NCBI RefSeq assembly: GCF_009911265.1 | Contig: NZ_QXXA01000005.1 | Span: forward strand, 186,001-250,000 | Reading direction: 5' to 3' | DNA length: 64,000 nucleotides | From: Senegalia massiliensis | Lineage (GTDB): Bacteria > Bacillota > Clostridia > Tissierellales > SIT17 | In this document: positions 46,343-54,221 of the stretch, piece after piece | Position numbering within the stretch: the first letter of the stretch is position 1 | How the letters are laid out: each line of letters begins with the position of its first letter | The notes under the pieces: generated by a model | Told to the model about the DNA's origin: nothing | What the model saw: only the letters and a program-made list of their open reading frames with translations | The model's database searches: none | Program-made: the position numbers and the translations under genes

Positions 46343-46385
46343 GTCTTATATTATATTTTTACCCTATATTATAAACATATAATTA

Positions 46386-46955
46386 TTAAAGTAGTATTTC
46401 CAGTCCATAATAAAATATCATAGTTAAAGATAAAGTTATTAAACCTACTTTTTTATGCTTTTCAAATAAAAGTAAATGAGATACTAAAATTATAAAAAAC
46501 ATAATTGAATAAACAAGTGTTTCTATTGGATTTGAATTAGAAAGTATACCTTCAAATTCAAATGCCCATACACCTATTGCCATAGAGAAGTAAAAGGGAA
46601 CTAATAAATAATTGAGTATTAATAAAAATGGTTCACCTTTTCTTTTTGTTAATATAAATAATACTATTACAGCTATTAAAACACCACCAAATAAATTCAG
46701 ATTATAATGATTAGGTCTAATAGCATCTAATAATCTTTCTGCATATATATCCAAATGAAAAATCACATAAACAATTCTAGCACCAACAAATCCCAATATA
46801 AGCTCTAATAGATAGTAGTCTTCCATTACTTTTCTATATTTATTATTTTTAGCTATAACCTTTAAAATTATATATCCTATAATAGTTAATACTACTGTAA
46901 AAAGTAGAAACCAAGTTATATTTACAGGTCCTAAGCTTAAAAATATAGGTTTCAT
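46386..46955 (-). CDS. Lgt-like membrane protein lacking the catalytic signature
   Basis: The 189-residue protein has about six or seven transmembrane helices and follows the prolipoprotein diacylglyceryl transferase pattern: GFVGARIVYVIFH, LNLFGGVLIAV, PIETLVYSIMFF. Where Lgt has IGRxGNFxNxE, this protein has IGVWAFEFEG, so the key arginine and asparagine are missing. It is therefore unlikely to be a normal Lgt. The gene starts one base after tlpA and belongs to the ccdA-tlpA operon, so a role in thiol-redox or membrane targeting of TlpA is possible. Confidence 0.65.
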   Translation of the reverse strand: MKPIFLSLGPVNITWFLLFTVVLTIIGYIILKVIAKNNKYRKVMEDYYLLELILGFVGARIVYVIFHLDIYAERLLDAIRPNHYNLNLFGGVLIAVIVLFILTKRKGEPFLLILNYLLVPFYFSMAIGVWAFEFEGILSNSNPIETLVYSIMFFIILVSHLLLFEKHKKVGLITLSLTMIFYYGLEILL

Positions 46956-47591
46956 TTAAAGTTCTCCATTTCTTATTTGTTCTAATATTTGAGTCATTTG
47001 AGGATAAGTCATCATGCCTGGAACTGCTCCTATTAAATTCCCATTTTTATCAATAAAATATGAAGTTGGAAATGCACTTACATAATAATTATTTCTAGAA
47101 ACTTTCATATTACTATCTAATAGTACTGGAAAAGTATATCCACCTTCTTCTATATAATCTCTAACTAGACTTTCTTCTTCACCTACATCAACTGCAAGTA
47201 CTACAAAATCATCATTTTTATTATCATTATATAATTTTTCTAAATCTGGCATCTCTTCATCACAATAAGTGCACCAAGTAGCCCAGAAGTTTATTAATAC
47301 AATCTTTCCTTTATAATCAGATAAGGAAGCTTTTTCACCACTTAATGTTTGTAAAGTAAAATCTGGTGCTGGTTTTCCTCTCTCAAGTACTACATCTTCT
47401 ATATCTTCTTTATCCTCATTATTTTCTTCTTGTTCACTAATAGCTTCATCAGGTAATTGTTCACTATTTTCATCATTTTCTTCTATTATAGGTTGTTCTG
47501 CTACTTGCTCCTGTTCTTGTATAGCATAAAATATCCCTACAATCAACATTATTGCAAGAACTGATATAGCAATAATACTTTTTTTATTCAT
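46956..47591 (-). CDS. TlpA/ResA-type membrane-anchored thiol-disulfide oxidoreductase
   Basis: The 211-residue protein has an N-terminal membrane anchor (about 6-24), an acidic linker (about 28-70) and a thioredoxin fold with NFWATWCTYCDEEMP, the catalytic CxxC. It acts outside the membrane, reducing or exchanging disulfides, with electrons from CcdA encoded 27 bases upstream. AAAGGAG precedes the ATG. Confidence 0.92.
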   Translation of the reverse strand: MNKKSIIAISVLAIMLIVGIFYAIQEQEQVAEQPIIEENDENSEQLPDEAISEQEENNEDKEDIEDVVLERGKPAPDFTLQTLSGEKASLSDYKGKIVLINFWATWCTYCDEEMPDLEKLYNDNKNDDFVVLAVDVGEEESLVRDYIEEGGYTFPVLLDSNMKVSRNNYYVSAFPTSYFIDKNGNLIGAVPGMMTYPQMTQILEQIRNGEL

Positions 47592-47618
47592 AATATTCTC
47601 CTTTCAATAAAAAAGTGA

Positions 47619-48314
47619 CTATTGATTTAGCCAATTTCCAATTATAATCATTTTGTCAAAAAATACTAACAATCCAAATATAACCATTATAATTCCTGCT
47701 ATTTTATATATATATCCAGACCACTTTTGTATTTTATTTAAAAATCTAGTAGAATAGTTTATAAACAATGCTGTTAATATAAATGGTACAGCCATTCCAA
47801 TAGAATAAACTAATAGTAGATATACAGAACTTGATACATCATTAGATAGTCCTGCTTTTACCAAAATTGATGCAAGTATAGGTCCATAACAAGGAGTCCA
47901 TCCTGCAGCAAATGCCATACCCATTACTGTAGATCCTAAAAAAGTAGTTACTTTCTTTGGACTTTTTGCTTTTCTTTGAGTATTCATAAACTTCAAGTCA
48001 ATTATACCCATTAAATTAAGTCCAAAAAACATTATTAAAACTCCACTTATCTTTGTAAATATAGCTTTATTTTCTATAAATAATCTTCCTATATAACTTG
48101 CTGAAACTCCCATTATCATAAATATTATAGTAAATCCTAATACGAAACCTAATGTGCGTGATAATGCTAGCCATTTTTTTCTAGATAATTCTTCCTCTAT
48201 ACTAGTTCCTGTCATATACATTATATATGCAGGTATAAGAGGTAAAATACATGGAGAAAAAAATGAAAGTACTCCAGCGATAAAAGCTACAGAGAATGTA
48301 ACATCTTCAAACAT
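47619..48314 (-). CDS. ccdA: CcdA-type transmembrane electron transporter
   Basis: The 231-residue protein has six transmembrane helices and the two redox cysteines in FFSPCILPLIPAYIM and GWTPCYGPILASI. It carries reducing power from cytoplasmic thioredoxin-like proteins to outside partners such as the TlpA protein of the same operon. AAGGAAGG precedes the ATG. A CsoR-like palindrome lies in its promoter. Confidence 0.93.
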   Translation of the reverse strand: MFEDVTFSVAFIAGVLSFFSPCILPLIPAYIMYMTGTSIEEELSRKKWLALSRTLGFVLGFTIIFMIMGVSASYIGRLFIENKAIFTKISGVLIMFFGLNLMGIIDLKFMNTQRKAKSPKKVTTFLGSTVMGMAFAAGWTPCYGPILASILVKAGLSNDVSSSVYLLLVYSIGMAVPFILTALFINYSTRFLNKIQKWSGYIYKIAGIIMVIFGLLVFFDKMIIIGNWLNQ

Positions 48315-48342
48315 ATTCTCACCTTCCTTATATATTTACACT

Positions 48343-48374
48343 ATACCATATAGGGGTATTTCAAATCAAGATAA
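48343..48374 (-). promoter_or_regulatory. ccdA promoter with CsoR-like palindrome
   Basis: ATACCCCTATATGGTAT (48343-48359, minus strand) is an imperfect ATACC/GGTAT inverted repeat. It lies between a TTGATT -35 and a TATAGT -10 on the minus strand. Confidence 0.5.
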
Positions 48375-48405
48375 AAATACCAAGTAAAAAAGTTGGAATT
48401 AACTC

Positions 48406-48434
48406 TTGGTTAATAGTAAAAAATAGGGTATAAT
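48406..48434 (+). promoter_or_regulatory. Promoter of the DUF1858 gene
   Basis: TTGGTT (48406-48411) and a perfect TATAAT (48429-48434) have a 17-base spacer. TAGGGTATAA at the -10 resembles half of the G-tract operators nearby. Confidence 0.55.
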
Positions 48435-48477
48435 ATTAGTGAAGAATTCTAGTCTTATTAGGTAAGGAGGAATAGAA

Positions 48478-48663
48478 ATGGCTATTACTAAGGATATGCT
48501 TATAGGTGAAATATTAAGAGAGAGACCAGATGCTCCAGAAATACTAATGCGCTTTGGTATGGGATGTGTAGGTTGCCCTGCTTCTCAAATGGAATCATTA
48601 GAACAAGCTGCAATGGTACATGGACTTGATTTAACTGAATTATTAGAAGCATTAAATGAGTAA
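48478..48663 (+). CDS. DUF1858 domain protein
   Basis: The 61-residue protein has the DUF1858 core [33 protein letters not shown] with the CVGC pair; the family is linked to hybrid-cluster proteins and redox or scaffold functions. It is divergent from the ccdA operon and convergent with the glutaredoxin genes. AAGGAGGA precedes the ATG. Confidence 0.85.
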   Translation: MAITKDMLIGEILRERPDAPEILMRFGMGCVGCPASQMESLEQAAMVHGLDLTELLEALNE

Positions 48664-48673
48664 ATAAATTTTT

Positions 48674-48702
48674 AGCCCAGAATAAAATTCTGGGCTATTT
48701 TA
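48674..48702. terminator. Terminator after the DUF1858 gene
   Basis: AGCCCAGAAT pairs with ATTCTGGGCT followed by ATTTTATATTT, between convergent genes. Confidence 0.82.
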
Positions 48703-48714
48703 TATTTCTATATC

Positions 48715-48939
48715 TTACAGTAATTCTTCTAGTCTATTTTTATCGAAGCCTACCATTTCTTCTCCATCTACTATTATTACTGGAACTCCCATATATCCTT
48801 TTTGGATTAGTTCCTTTCTTGCTGTAGAATCAGTAGTTACATTTTTTTCTGTAAAGTCTACACCTTTTTCATTTAAATATTCTTTAGCAGAAGTACAATG
48901 TGGACAAGTGCTACTTGTATATACTGTTACATTTTTCAT
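48715..48939 (-). CDS. Glutaredoxin-like protein, cysteine form
   Basis: The 74-residue protein has the thioredoxin fold of NrdH/Grx type: [21 protein letters not shown] with the CPHC active site at residues 11-14, then [18 protein letters not shown]. It is nearly identical over its C-terminal half to the Sec-containing copy upstream (49091-49315). AAGGAGG stands before the ATG at 48939; an in-frame start 20 codons earlier lies inside the promoter and is rejected. It has its own promoter with a perfect CsoR-type operator. Confidence 0.92.
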   Translation of the reverse strand: MKNVTVYTSSTCPHCTSAKEYLNEKGVDFTEKNVTTDSTARKELIQKGYMGVPVIIVDGEEMVGFDKNRLEELL

Positions 48940-48970
48940 ATAAATTACCTCCTTGAATTTCATTAATAAT

Positions 48971-48998
48971 ATTATACCCCATAGGGGTATAATTGTCA
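48971..48998 (-). promoter_or_regulatory. Promoter and CsoR-type operator of the Cys glutaredoxin gene
   Basis: TTGACA and TATAAT on the minus strand are separated by 17 bases, and perfect ten-base arms ATTATACCCC and GGGGTATAAT (48971-48993, three-base centre) fill the spacer and -10. This is the strongest operator of the set. Confidence 0.85.
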
Positions 48999-49042
48999 AA
49001 CCCTATATTTATTATGATACCACATAAAATTATTTTAAATAT

Positions 49043-49082
49043 TAAAAAAACCTATAGGAATATCATTACCTATAGGTTTTAT
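49043..49082 (-). terminator. Terminator of the Sec glutaredoxin gene
   Basis: AAAACCTATAGG and CCTATAGGTTTTTTT form a strong hairpin on the minus strand. Confidence 0.88.
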
Positions 49083-49090
49083 CTATGTTC

Positions 49091-49315
49091 TTATAGTAAT
49101 TCTTCTAATCTATTCTTATCGAAGCCTACCATTTCTTCTCCATCTACTATTATTACTGGAACTCCCATATATCCTTTTTGAATTAGTTCCTTTCTTGCTG
49201 ATGGATCAGTTTGTACGTTTTTTTCCTCATATTCTACACCTTTCTCCGAAAGGTATTGCTTGGCAGTAGCACAATGAGGTCAAGTATTACTTGTGTAAAT
49301 TGTTACATTTGCCAT
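49091..49315 (-). CDS. Glutaredoxin-like selenoprotein (UxxC)
   Basis: From the ATG at 49315 (AAGGAGG in front) the gene encodes 74 residues with one in-frame TGA at codon 12 (49280-49282). The active site therefore reads TUPHC where the paralogue at 48715-48939 reads TCPHC. The rest is colinear, and from [13 protein letters not shown] to the stop it is the same protein. TTG-T-GC and GC-CAA after the TGA can form a short stem with a bulged T, compatible with a bacterial SECIS. Such Sec forms normally have much faster thiol chemistry than Cys forms. Confidence 0.93.
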
Positions 49316-49420
49316 TTAAATTCCTCCTTATAGAAATATTCTATAGTTTTTTTAAAACTATTGACTATTTCTATAATACCCTATATTCACTCCTAATAAT
49401 CATTATTTATTCTTAATATT

Positions 49421-50842
49421 TTAAGATAGAGGACTTGTTGGTCTAAGAGGCGTTATTATTCTTCCAGTTTTTGCATCAATATGAATTAGCCAATAGCCTA
49501 ACCTTTCATCTCCTGAATCTTTAGACTCAAGCCATGTAGTAAAACCAGACATACCTCTAAAGGGTTGCTCTTTTCTTGTAAATAATCCTGGTATACCATA
49601 TACAAAGTGCTTAACTGTACTTTCACCATAAGAAACTATTCCAAATAAATAATGTTTATATTTTCTAATTTGCTTTGATGGACTATTCATTTTATTCATT
49701 AAGGTATAAGGATATTGCATATTTACAACGTAATTATAATATGGTAAAAACCCTCTTCTTATATTTACACTATCTTCAGTAATTTCCCAGAAGTTATATT
49801 CTTCTAAATTAATTTTAAAAGGTTCTACTTGATTAAAGTAGTTTAATATATTTAGCGAATAAGCTTGATATTTATTTTTATTTCTATTATTAGTAGTTTT
49901 ATTATTATATTTCTTTTGATTGTTTACTTCTTTTGATTTATATTCCTTATATCTATAATATTCTTCTAAATCTCTCTCTGATTTATTTAGTATATATTCT
50001 TCTAAATTTGAATCTGCATTCGGATAATCTTCATCGTGAATATCATCATCATCATAATTCAATTCTATACCTTGTGTTTCTTGTTCTCTTTCTATCTCTT
50101 TAACTTCTATTTCTTTTTCTTGTCCTTCTTCTACCTCTTCAAATTCTATTTCTTCTTTTGGCTCTTCTTCTACTTCTTTTATCTCTATTTCTTCTTTCGG
50201 CTCTTCTTCTACTTCTTCTATCTCTATTTCTTCTTTTGGCTCTTCTTCTACTTCTTCTATCTCTATTTCTTCTTTTGGCTCTTCTTCTACTTCTTCTATC
50301 TCTATTTCTTCTTTTGGCTCTTCTTCTACTTCTTCTATCTCTATTTCTTCTTTTGGCTCTTCTTCTACTTCTTCTATCTCTATTTCTTCTTTTGGCTCTT
50401 CTTTTACTTCTTCTATCTCTATTTCTTCTTTTGGCTCTTCGTACTTTCTAGATACTATAGAAAGTATATCTTTTTCCTTCTCTTTTCTATGTATATATCC
50501 GTATAATACTTCTGAATCAGAGCTTTTTATTACTATAATATTATAGTCATCTATTGCTCTATCTGAATGTAATACGTTTTTAGGATTAAAATCATTTTTA
50601 TAGAATGATTTGCCTCCTCCTACATCAGACATAGTTCCAAAATATAAAAATTCTTTTTTTGAACTATTATCATCAATGAGAATTATGTCATATACGTTAT
50701 TTACATCTGCTATTCCACTGATATTTACTTCTAATTTCCCTCTTCCATCTCTGACTTCAATTTTGGAATGTCCTTTTATATGGGTATTAGAAGTCGCACT
50801 TTCTAACATAATAAATTTTCTTAAATATTTAATATTACTCAC
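49421..50842 (-). CDS. Acidic repeat protein, unknown
   Basis: The 473-residue protein has an N-terminal beta-rich domain (about 1-125; GKLEVNISGIADVNNVYDIIL), a central array of 13-residue repeats of type EEPKEEIEIEEVE (about 133-250), a lysine/asparagine-rich linker and a conserved-looking C-terminal domain (about 340-473; EEYNFWEITEDSVNIRRGFLPYYNYV, FGIVSYGESTVKHFVYGIPG). No signal peptide or membrane segment. The ends resemble clostridial proteins of unknown, possibly spore-related, role, but I cannot name a family. The GTG start follows AAAGGGGGG. Confidence 0.7.
   Translation of the reverse strand: MSNIKYLRKFIMLESATSNTHIKGHSKIEVRDGRGKLEVNISGIADVNNVYDIILIDDNSSKKEFLYFGTMSDVGGGKSFYKNDFNPKNVLHSDRAIDDYNIIVIKSSDSEVLYGYIHRKEKEKDILSIVSRKYEEPKEEIEIEEVKEEPKEEIEIEEVEEEPKEEIEIEEVEEEPKEEIEIEEVEEEPKEEIEIEEVEEEPKEEIEIEEVEEEPKEEIEIKEVEEEPKEEIEFEEVEEGQEKEIEVKEIEREQETQGIELNYDDDDIHDEDYPNADSNLEEYILNKSERDLEEYYRYKEYKSKEVNNQKKYNNKTTNNRNKNKYQAYSLNILNYFNQVEPFKINLEEYNFWEITEDSVNIRRGFLPYYNYVVNMQYPYTLMNKMNSPSKQIRKYKHYLFGIVSYGESTVKHFVYGIPGLFTRKEQPFRGMSGFTTWLESKDSGDERLGYWLIHIDAKTGRIITPLRPTSPLS
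50108..50445 (-). repeat. 39-bp coding tandem repeat
   Basis: Eight near-identical 39-base units (GGCTCTTCTTCTACTTCTTC on the plus strand begins most units) plus one degenerate unit encode EEPKEEIEIEEVE. The inner five units translate identically, so the array probably expands and contracts. Confidence 0.9.
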
Positions 50843-50900
50843 AATTGACCCCCCTTTAATCCTTATTAGTATTATATGTACAAATACTTAAATAGTTGAC

Positions 50901-50937
50901 AAAAAAAATTAGAGGATTAATCCTCTAATTTTTTTTG
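50901..50937 (-). terminator. Terminator of rsmA
   Basis: AAAAATTAGAGGATTAATCC pairs with its complement; eight A and eight T flank the stem. Confidence 0.88.
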
Positions 50938-51794
50938 TCATATATGCTATCTGCAAGGAGAGCAAATTGTTCTATTGAAAGTTTTTCTCCTCTTATATTT
51001 TCTTTTATATTTAAATCTCTTAATATTTCTTTTATTTCTTCTTTGTTTATACCTACATCACTAGAACTCAATGAATTTACAAGTGTTTTTCTTCTAAGAG
51101 AAAAAGCTCCTTTAACTACATTAAAGAATAGTTGTTCATCTTTAACATCTACTCTTGGCTTACTATAAACATCTAATTTTATAACTGCAGAATCTACATT
51201 TGGCTTAGGTATAAATACATTTTTAGGAACTATAGTTACTATCTCAGGATTACTATAATATTGAACTGCAATAGATAATGCACCATAAGCTTTAGAACCA
51301 GGTGAAGCCTTCATTCGTTCTGCTACTTCCTTTTGAACCATGACTATTATGCTTTCTAAATTTATCTTTTGTTCTAACAATTTCATTATTATGGGAGTAG
51401 TTATATAATAAGGCAAGTTTGCAGCAAGTTTAACTTTTTTATTTTCAAACTTTTCTTCTATTATATTATTTAAATCTAATTTTAAAACATCTCCATGAAT
51501 AACTTCAATATTTTTATAACTACTTAAAGTATCATCCAATATAGGTAAAAGTCTTTTATCCAATTCTATAGCTATAACTTTCCTAGCTCTTTCAGCAAGA
51601 GCACTAGTAAGCGTCCCTATTCCTGGACCTATTTCTACTACTTCATCATCCTTATCTAAATTTATTCCATCACATATTTTATCTAATATATTCCCATCTA
51701 TCAAAAAATTTTGACCAAGATTTTTTGAAAATCTAAAATTATATTTTTTTAAAATATCATTCATTACTTTTGGTGAATATAATTTATTTTCCAT
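50925..51794 (-). CDS. rsmA: 16S rRNA dimethyladenosine transferase (KsgA)
   Basis: The 289-residue methyltransferase dimethylates two adjacent adenines near the 3' end of 16S rRNA. FSKNLGQNFLIDGNILDKI, the SAM-binding VVEIGPGIGTLTSAL and the catalytic NLPYYITTPI are all present. It overlaps the end of rnmV by 11 bases, as in Bacillus, where the same gene pair occurs. Confidence 0.97.
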   Translation of the reverse strand: MENKLYSPKVMNDILKKYNFRFSKNLGQNFLIDGNILDKICDGINLDKDDEVVEIGPGIGTLTSALAERARKVIAIELDKRLLPILDDTLSSYKNIEVIHGDVLKLDLNNIIEEKFENKKVKLAANLPYYITTPIIMKLLEQKINLESIIVMVQKEVAERMKASPGSKAYGALSIAVQYYSNPEIVTIVPKNVFIPKPNVDSAVIKLDVYSKPRVDVKDEQLFFNVVKGAFSLRRKTLVNSLSSSDVGINKEEIKEILRDLNIKENIRGEKLSIEQFALLADSIYDKKN

Positions 51795-52332
51795 CTATAT
51801 TTTCAATCCTTTCTAAAGCTATTTCAAATTCATTTCTTGATATTCCATAATTATTAAGTCTCTTTAAAAACTGTTTTGAATTACAATATCCTATAGAGAG
51901 GATTTTACCAAGTATAGCACGCCTATAAGAAGCTTTACTTCCACCATTTAATCCATTTTTCAATAAATCTACTTTAGTAAATTCATTTCTCTTTTTACTT
52001 GATTCATATCTTGCACCTGTTAAAGCCTCTATTATATCTTTTGGTTTAGCATTTTCTATTCCTATGTTATCATTTAATGTTGCTTTTTCTTGTGGTAAAA
52101 ATGCATGCTTACATCCTTTCACACGCGATGATATAAAATTTCTTATTTTTTCACCTGCAAAATCTGGATCAGTAAAAATTATTACACCTCTATTTTTCTG
52201 TGCTAGTTTAACTCTTTCTACAAGATCATCAGGATATCCAAATCCACCTGTAGTTATAACTTCACAATCTACTGCCCTTTTAAGTGCAGATACATCATCT
52301 TTACCTTCAACAACTATAACCTCTTTAATCAT
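51784..52332 (-). CDS. rnmV: Ribonuclease M5
   Basis: The 182-residue Toprim nuclease matures 5S rRNA. The Toprim motifs are EVIVVEGKDDVSALKRA (glutamate) and VIIFTDPDFAGEKIR (DxD). AAAGGAGTG precedes the ATG. It forms an operon with rsmA. Confidence 0.96.
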   Translation of the reverse strand: MIKEVIVVEGKDDVSALKRAVDCEVITTGGFGYPDDLVERVKLAQKNRGVIIFTDPDFAGEKIRNFISSRVKGCKHAFLPQEKATLNDNIGIENAKPKDIIEALTGARYESSKKRNEFTKVDLLKNGLNGGSKASYRRAILGKILSIGYCNSKQFLKRLNNYGISRNEFEIALERIENIDGK

Positions 52333-52390
52333 CAGTACACTCCTTTTATAAAGTATAGTATATTATACCATAATTAACTTTCAATTATAT

Positions 52391-52419
52391 AAAAAGAAAA
52401 GGCGGATATCCGCCTTTTC
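52391..52419 (-). terminator. Terminator of the YabE-like gene
   Basis: AAGGCGGATATCCGCCTT is a perfect palindrome followed by TTCTTTTT on the minus strand. Confidence 0.9.
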
Positions 52420-53496
52420 TTAATTTAATATATGAACTTTTATTTTTCTTCTACCATATTTTAATGCTGTACTTCTATTTGAGTAAAATAAATCAACCTT
52501 ATTTCCTTTTATAGCTGAACCAGTATCTGCTGCTATTGCATATCCATAATCTGACCAACCATCTAATGACTCAATATATAATCTTGTTCCTAATGGTATC
52601 ACATTTGGATCTACTGCTACTTTCCCTGGACCTGATGGAACACCAGAAGCAGTAGTGCCTTTTATACTATAAGCAGTAGAACTCATTACTATTGTTCTCT
52701 TTGCATTAAACTTGTTACTTGAAGAGCTATTACTCGAAGAACTACTATTTGAAGAACTGCTACTTGAATTAGAAGATGGCTTGGATACCTTCTTTCTATC
52801 TGAACTACTACCTCTTGAAGCTACTGTTAAAGGTTTTTTACCTTTTTCTATAATTTGATTTACAGGTTCTTTAACTACTTCTTCAGAAATTATATCTTCT
52901 TTTACAAGCTTTCCATTTTCAAATATTTGAGCTTTAGTTATTTCTTTTATTCCTTTAGCACCTTTTTTAACTGTACTTGTTTTACCAAGCTCTAATCTTT
53001 TATTGTCTTTATACAGAGTTTTAAACTCTAATTCTTCTTCTTCAAATACTTTCTTCTTATCTACTTTTGTAAGAATTATTTTTCCATCTGTATGTTCTGC
53101 ATTTAAACCTGGTTTTACTTTATCATCTTTGTCTACTTTTATACCAAAGTCCTTTAAGATTTCCTTTATATTGTTTTTATATGTCTTTTTTGTCACTGTT
53201 TTAGTTCCAATTTCAACAGTCACTGGTTTAGAGCGTTTTATCACTATCTCCATATCTTTTTCTAATTTATCTTCCAGATCAAAATTAATATAATCTGATT
53301 TTCCTATATATATACCTTCTTCTTCGATTACTTCTCCAACTGTTTCGTTAGATGTCTTTATATTCTGAGTCTTATCGTCTATTGTCAATTTTACTTGTGC
53401 AAATGAATCTTGATATAGGAAAACAGAAAATAATGCAATTACAAAAACAACACTAATAGCTATAAGCCATTTTTTGCTTTTTAATATATTTTGCAT
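52420..53496 (-). CDS. YabE-like cell wall protein (DUF348, G5 and 3D domains)
   Basis: The 358-residue protein has an N-terminal signal anchor (about 10-28), ubiquitin-like DUF348 repeats (about 35-140), a G5 domain (about 145-225), a serine-rich linker (about 230-262) and a C-terminal 3D domain with AVDPNVIPLGTRLYI, AADTGSAIKG and KVDLFY, the conserved aspartates of lytic transglycosylases related to MltA and Rpf/Sps proteins. It probably cuts peptidoglycan in growth or spore outgrowth. The tatD-yabE-rnmV-rsmA order matches Bacillus. Confidence 0.92.
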   Translation of the reverse strand: MQNILKSKKWLIAISVVFVIALFSVFLYQDSFAQVKLTIDDKTQNIKTSNETVGEVIEEEGIYIGKSDYINFDLEDKLEKDMEIVIKRSKPVTVEIGTKTVTKKTYKNNIKEILKDFGIKVDKDDKVKPGLNAEHTDGKIILTKVDKKKVFEEEELEFKTLYKDNKRLELGKTSTVKKGAKGIKEITKAQIFENGKLVKEDIISEEVVKEPVNQIIEKGKKPLTVASRGSSSDRKKVSKPSSNSSSSSSNSSSSSNSSSSNKFNAKRTIVMSSTAYSIKGTTASGVPSGPGKVAVDPNVIPLGTRLYIESLDGWSDYGYAIAADTGSAIKGNKVDLFYSNRSTALKYGRRKIKVHILN

Positions 53497-53688
53497 TTTA
53501 TAACCTCCATTTCTTGATTCTTAAGTAGTATATTAAGTATTTTTCTGTTTGTCAAATTTATTGACATATTTCTTTGTTAAATATACTTCAATGAACCCAC
53601 TTTTATGTATATAACCTACTTTAATCATATTGAAATATAAATGTTATGTTTCTGTAATAATATGTACATGTATAGATAATATTATTCA

Positions 53689-53744
53689 AAAAAAACATAA
53701 AAAAGAAGAACTTTTTTAAAAAAGTTCTTCTTTTTTATGTTTTT
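53689..53744 (-). terminator. Terminator of the Pro/Met-rich protein gene
   Basis: AAAAACATAAAAAAGAAGAA pairs with its complement at 53724-53745, with a T8 tract on the minus strand. Confidence 0.85.
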
Positions 53745-53768
53745 ACTTAATATATACGTAATATACTT

Positions 53769-54155
53769 TTAATACATTGGATACATACCATTATATCCTT
53801 CATAATCATCCCAATCTTCCATACAATCTTCCATATCTGGCATCATTGGATATGGGCACATTGGATACATAGGACCACAATTATTATTCATTCTGTCTCC
53901 CAATACTTCTTCTATACATTCCATTATGCAATAACATAACTTCATTTTAACCGGATCCATATTCATAGGCATATTTGGCATAGGCCTAGGCATTGGCATT
54001 GGTTTTGGCATTGGTCTTGGACAAGGTCTCATCTCCGGATTTGGCATATGTGGAGGTGGACATGGCCTCATAGGTTTATCTTCTATAGGTAATCTATCTG
54101 GTTTATATGGCTTTTTAGGCGTTCTAGGATAATCATATTTTTTATCTTTTTCCAT
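53769..54155 (-). CDS. Proline/methionine/cysteine-rich protein, possible spore coat protein
   Basis: The 128-residue protein has a basic N-terminus (YDYPRTPKKPYKPDR), a PMP/PRPMP low-complexity centre (about 30-70), a short helical cysteine part (KLCYCIMECIEEVLGD) and a tyrosine/methionine-rich tail (MYPMCPYPMMPD, YEGYNGMYPMY). Such composition is usual in spore coat or exosporium proteins, but no family is recognised. AAGGAGAG precedes the ATG. Confidence 0.65.
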   Translation of the reverse strand: MEKDKKYDYPRTPKKPYKPDRLPIEDKPMRPCPPPHMPNPEMRPCPRPMPKPMPMPRPMPNMPMNMDPVKMKLCYCIMECIEEVLGDRMNNNCGPMYPMCPYPMMPDMEDCMEDWDDYEGYNGMYPMY

Positions 54156-54221
54156 TTAACAATCTCTCCTTAATAATAGTATTTATATCTACTATCATTA
54201 TATGGAGATATATTAGGGGTG

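Noticed and set aside
50108-50445. Regular repeats as a possible CRISPR array
   Set aside because: Units are contiguous 39-mers without spacers and are in frame with a coding sequence.
50036-50506. Plus-strand frames rich in Phe/Tyr or Leu over the repeat region
   Set aside because: They are reverse-strand readings of the 39-bp acidic repeat, with no start signal and no plausible protein.
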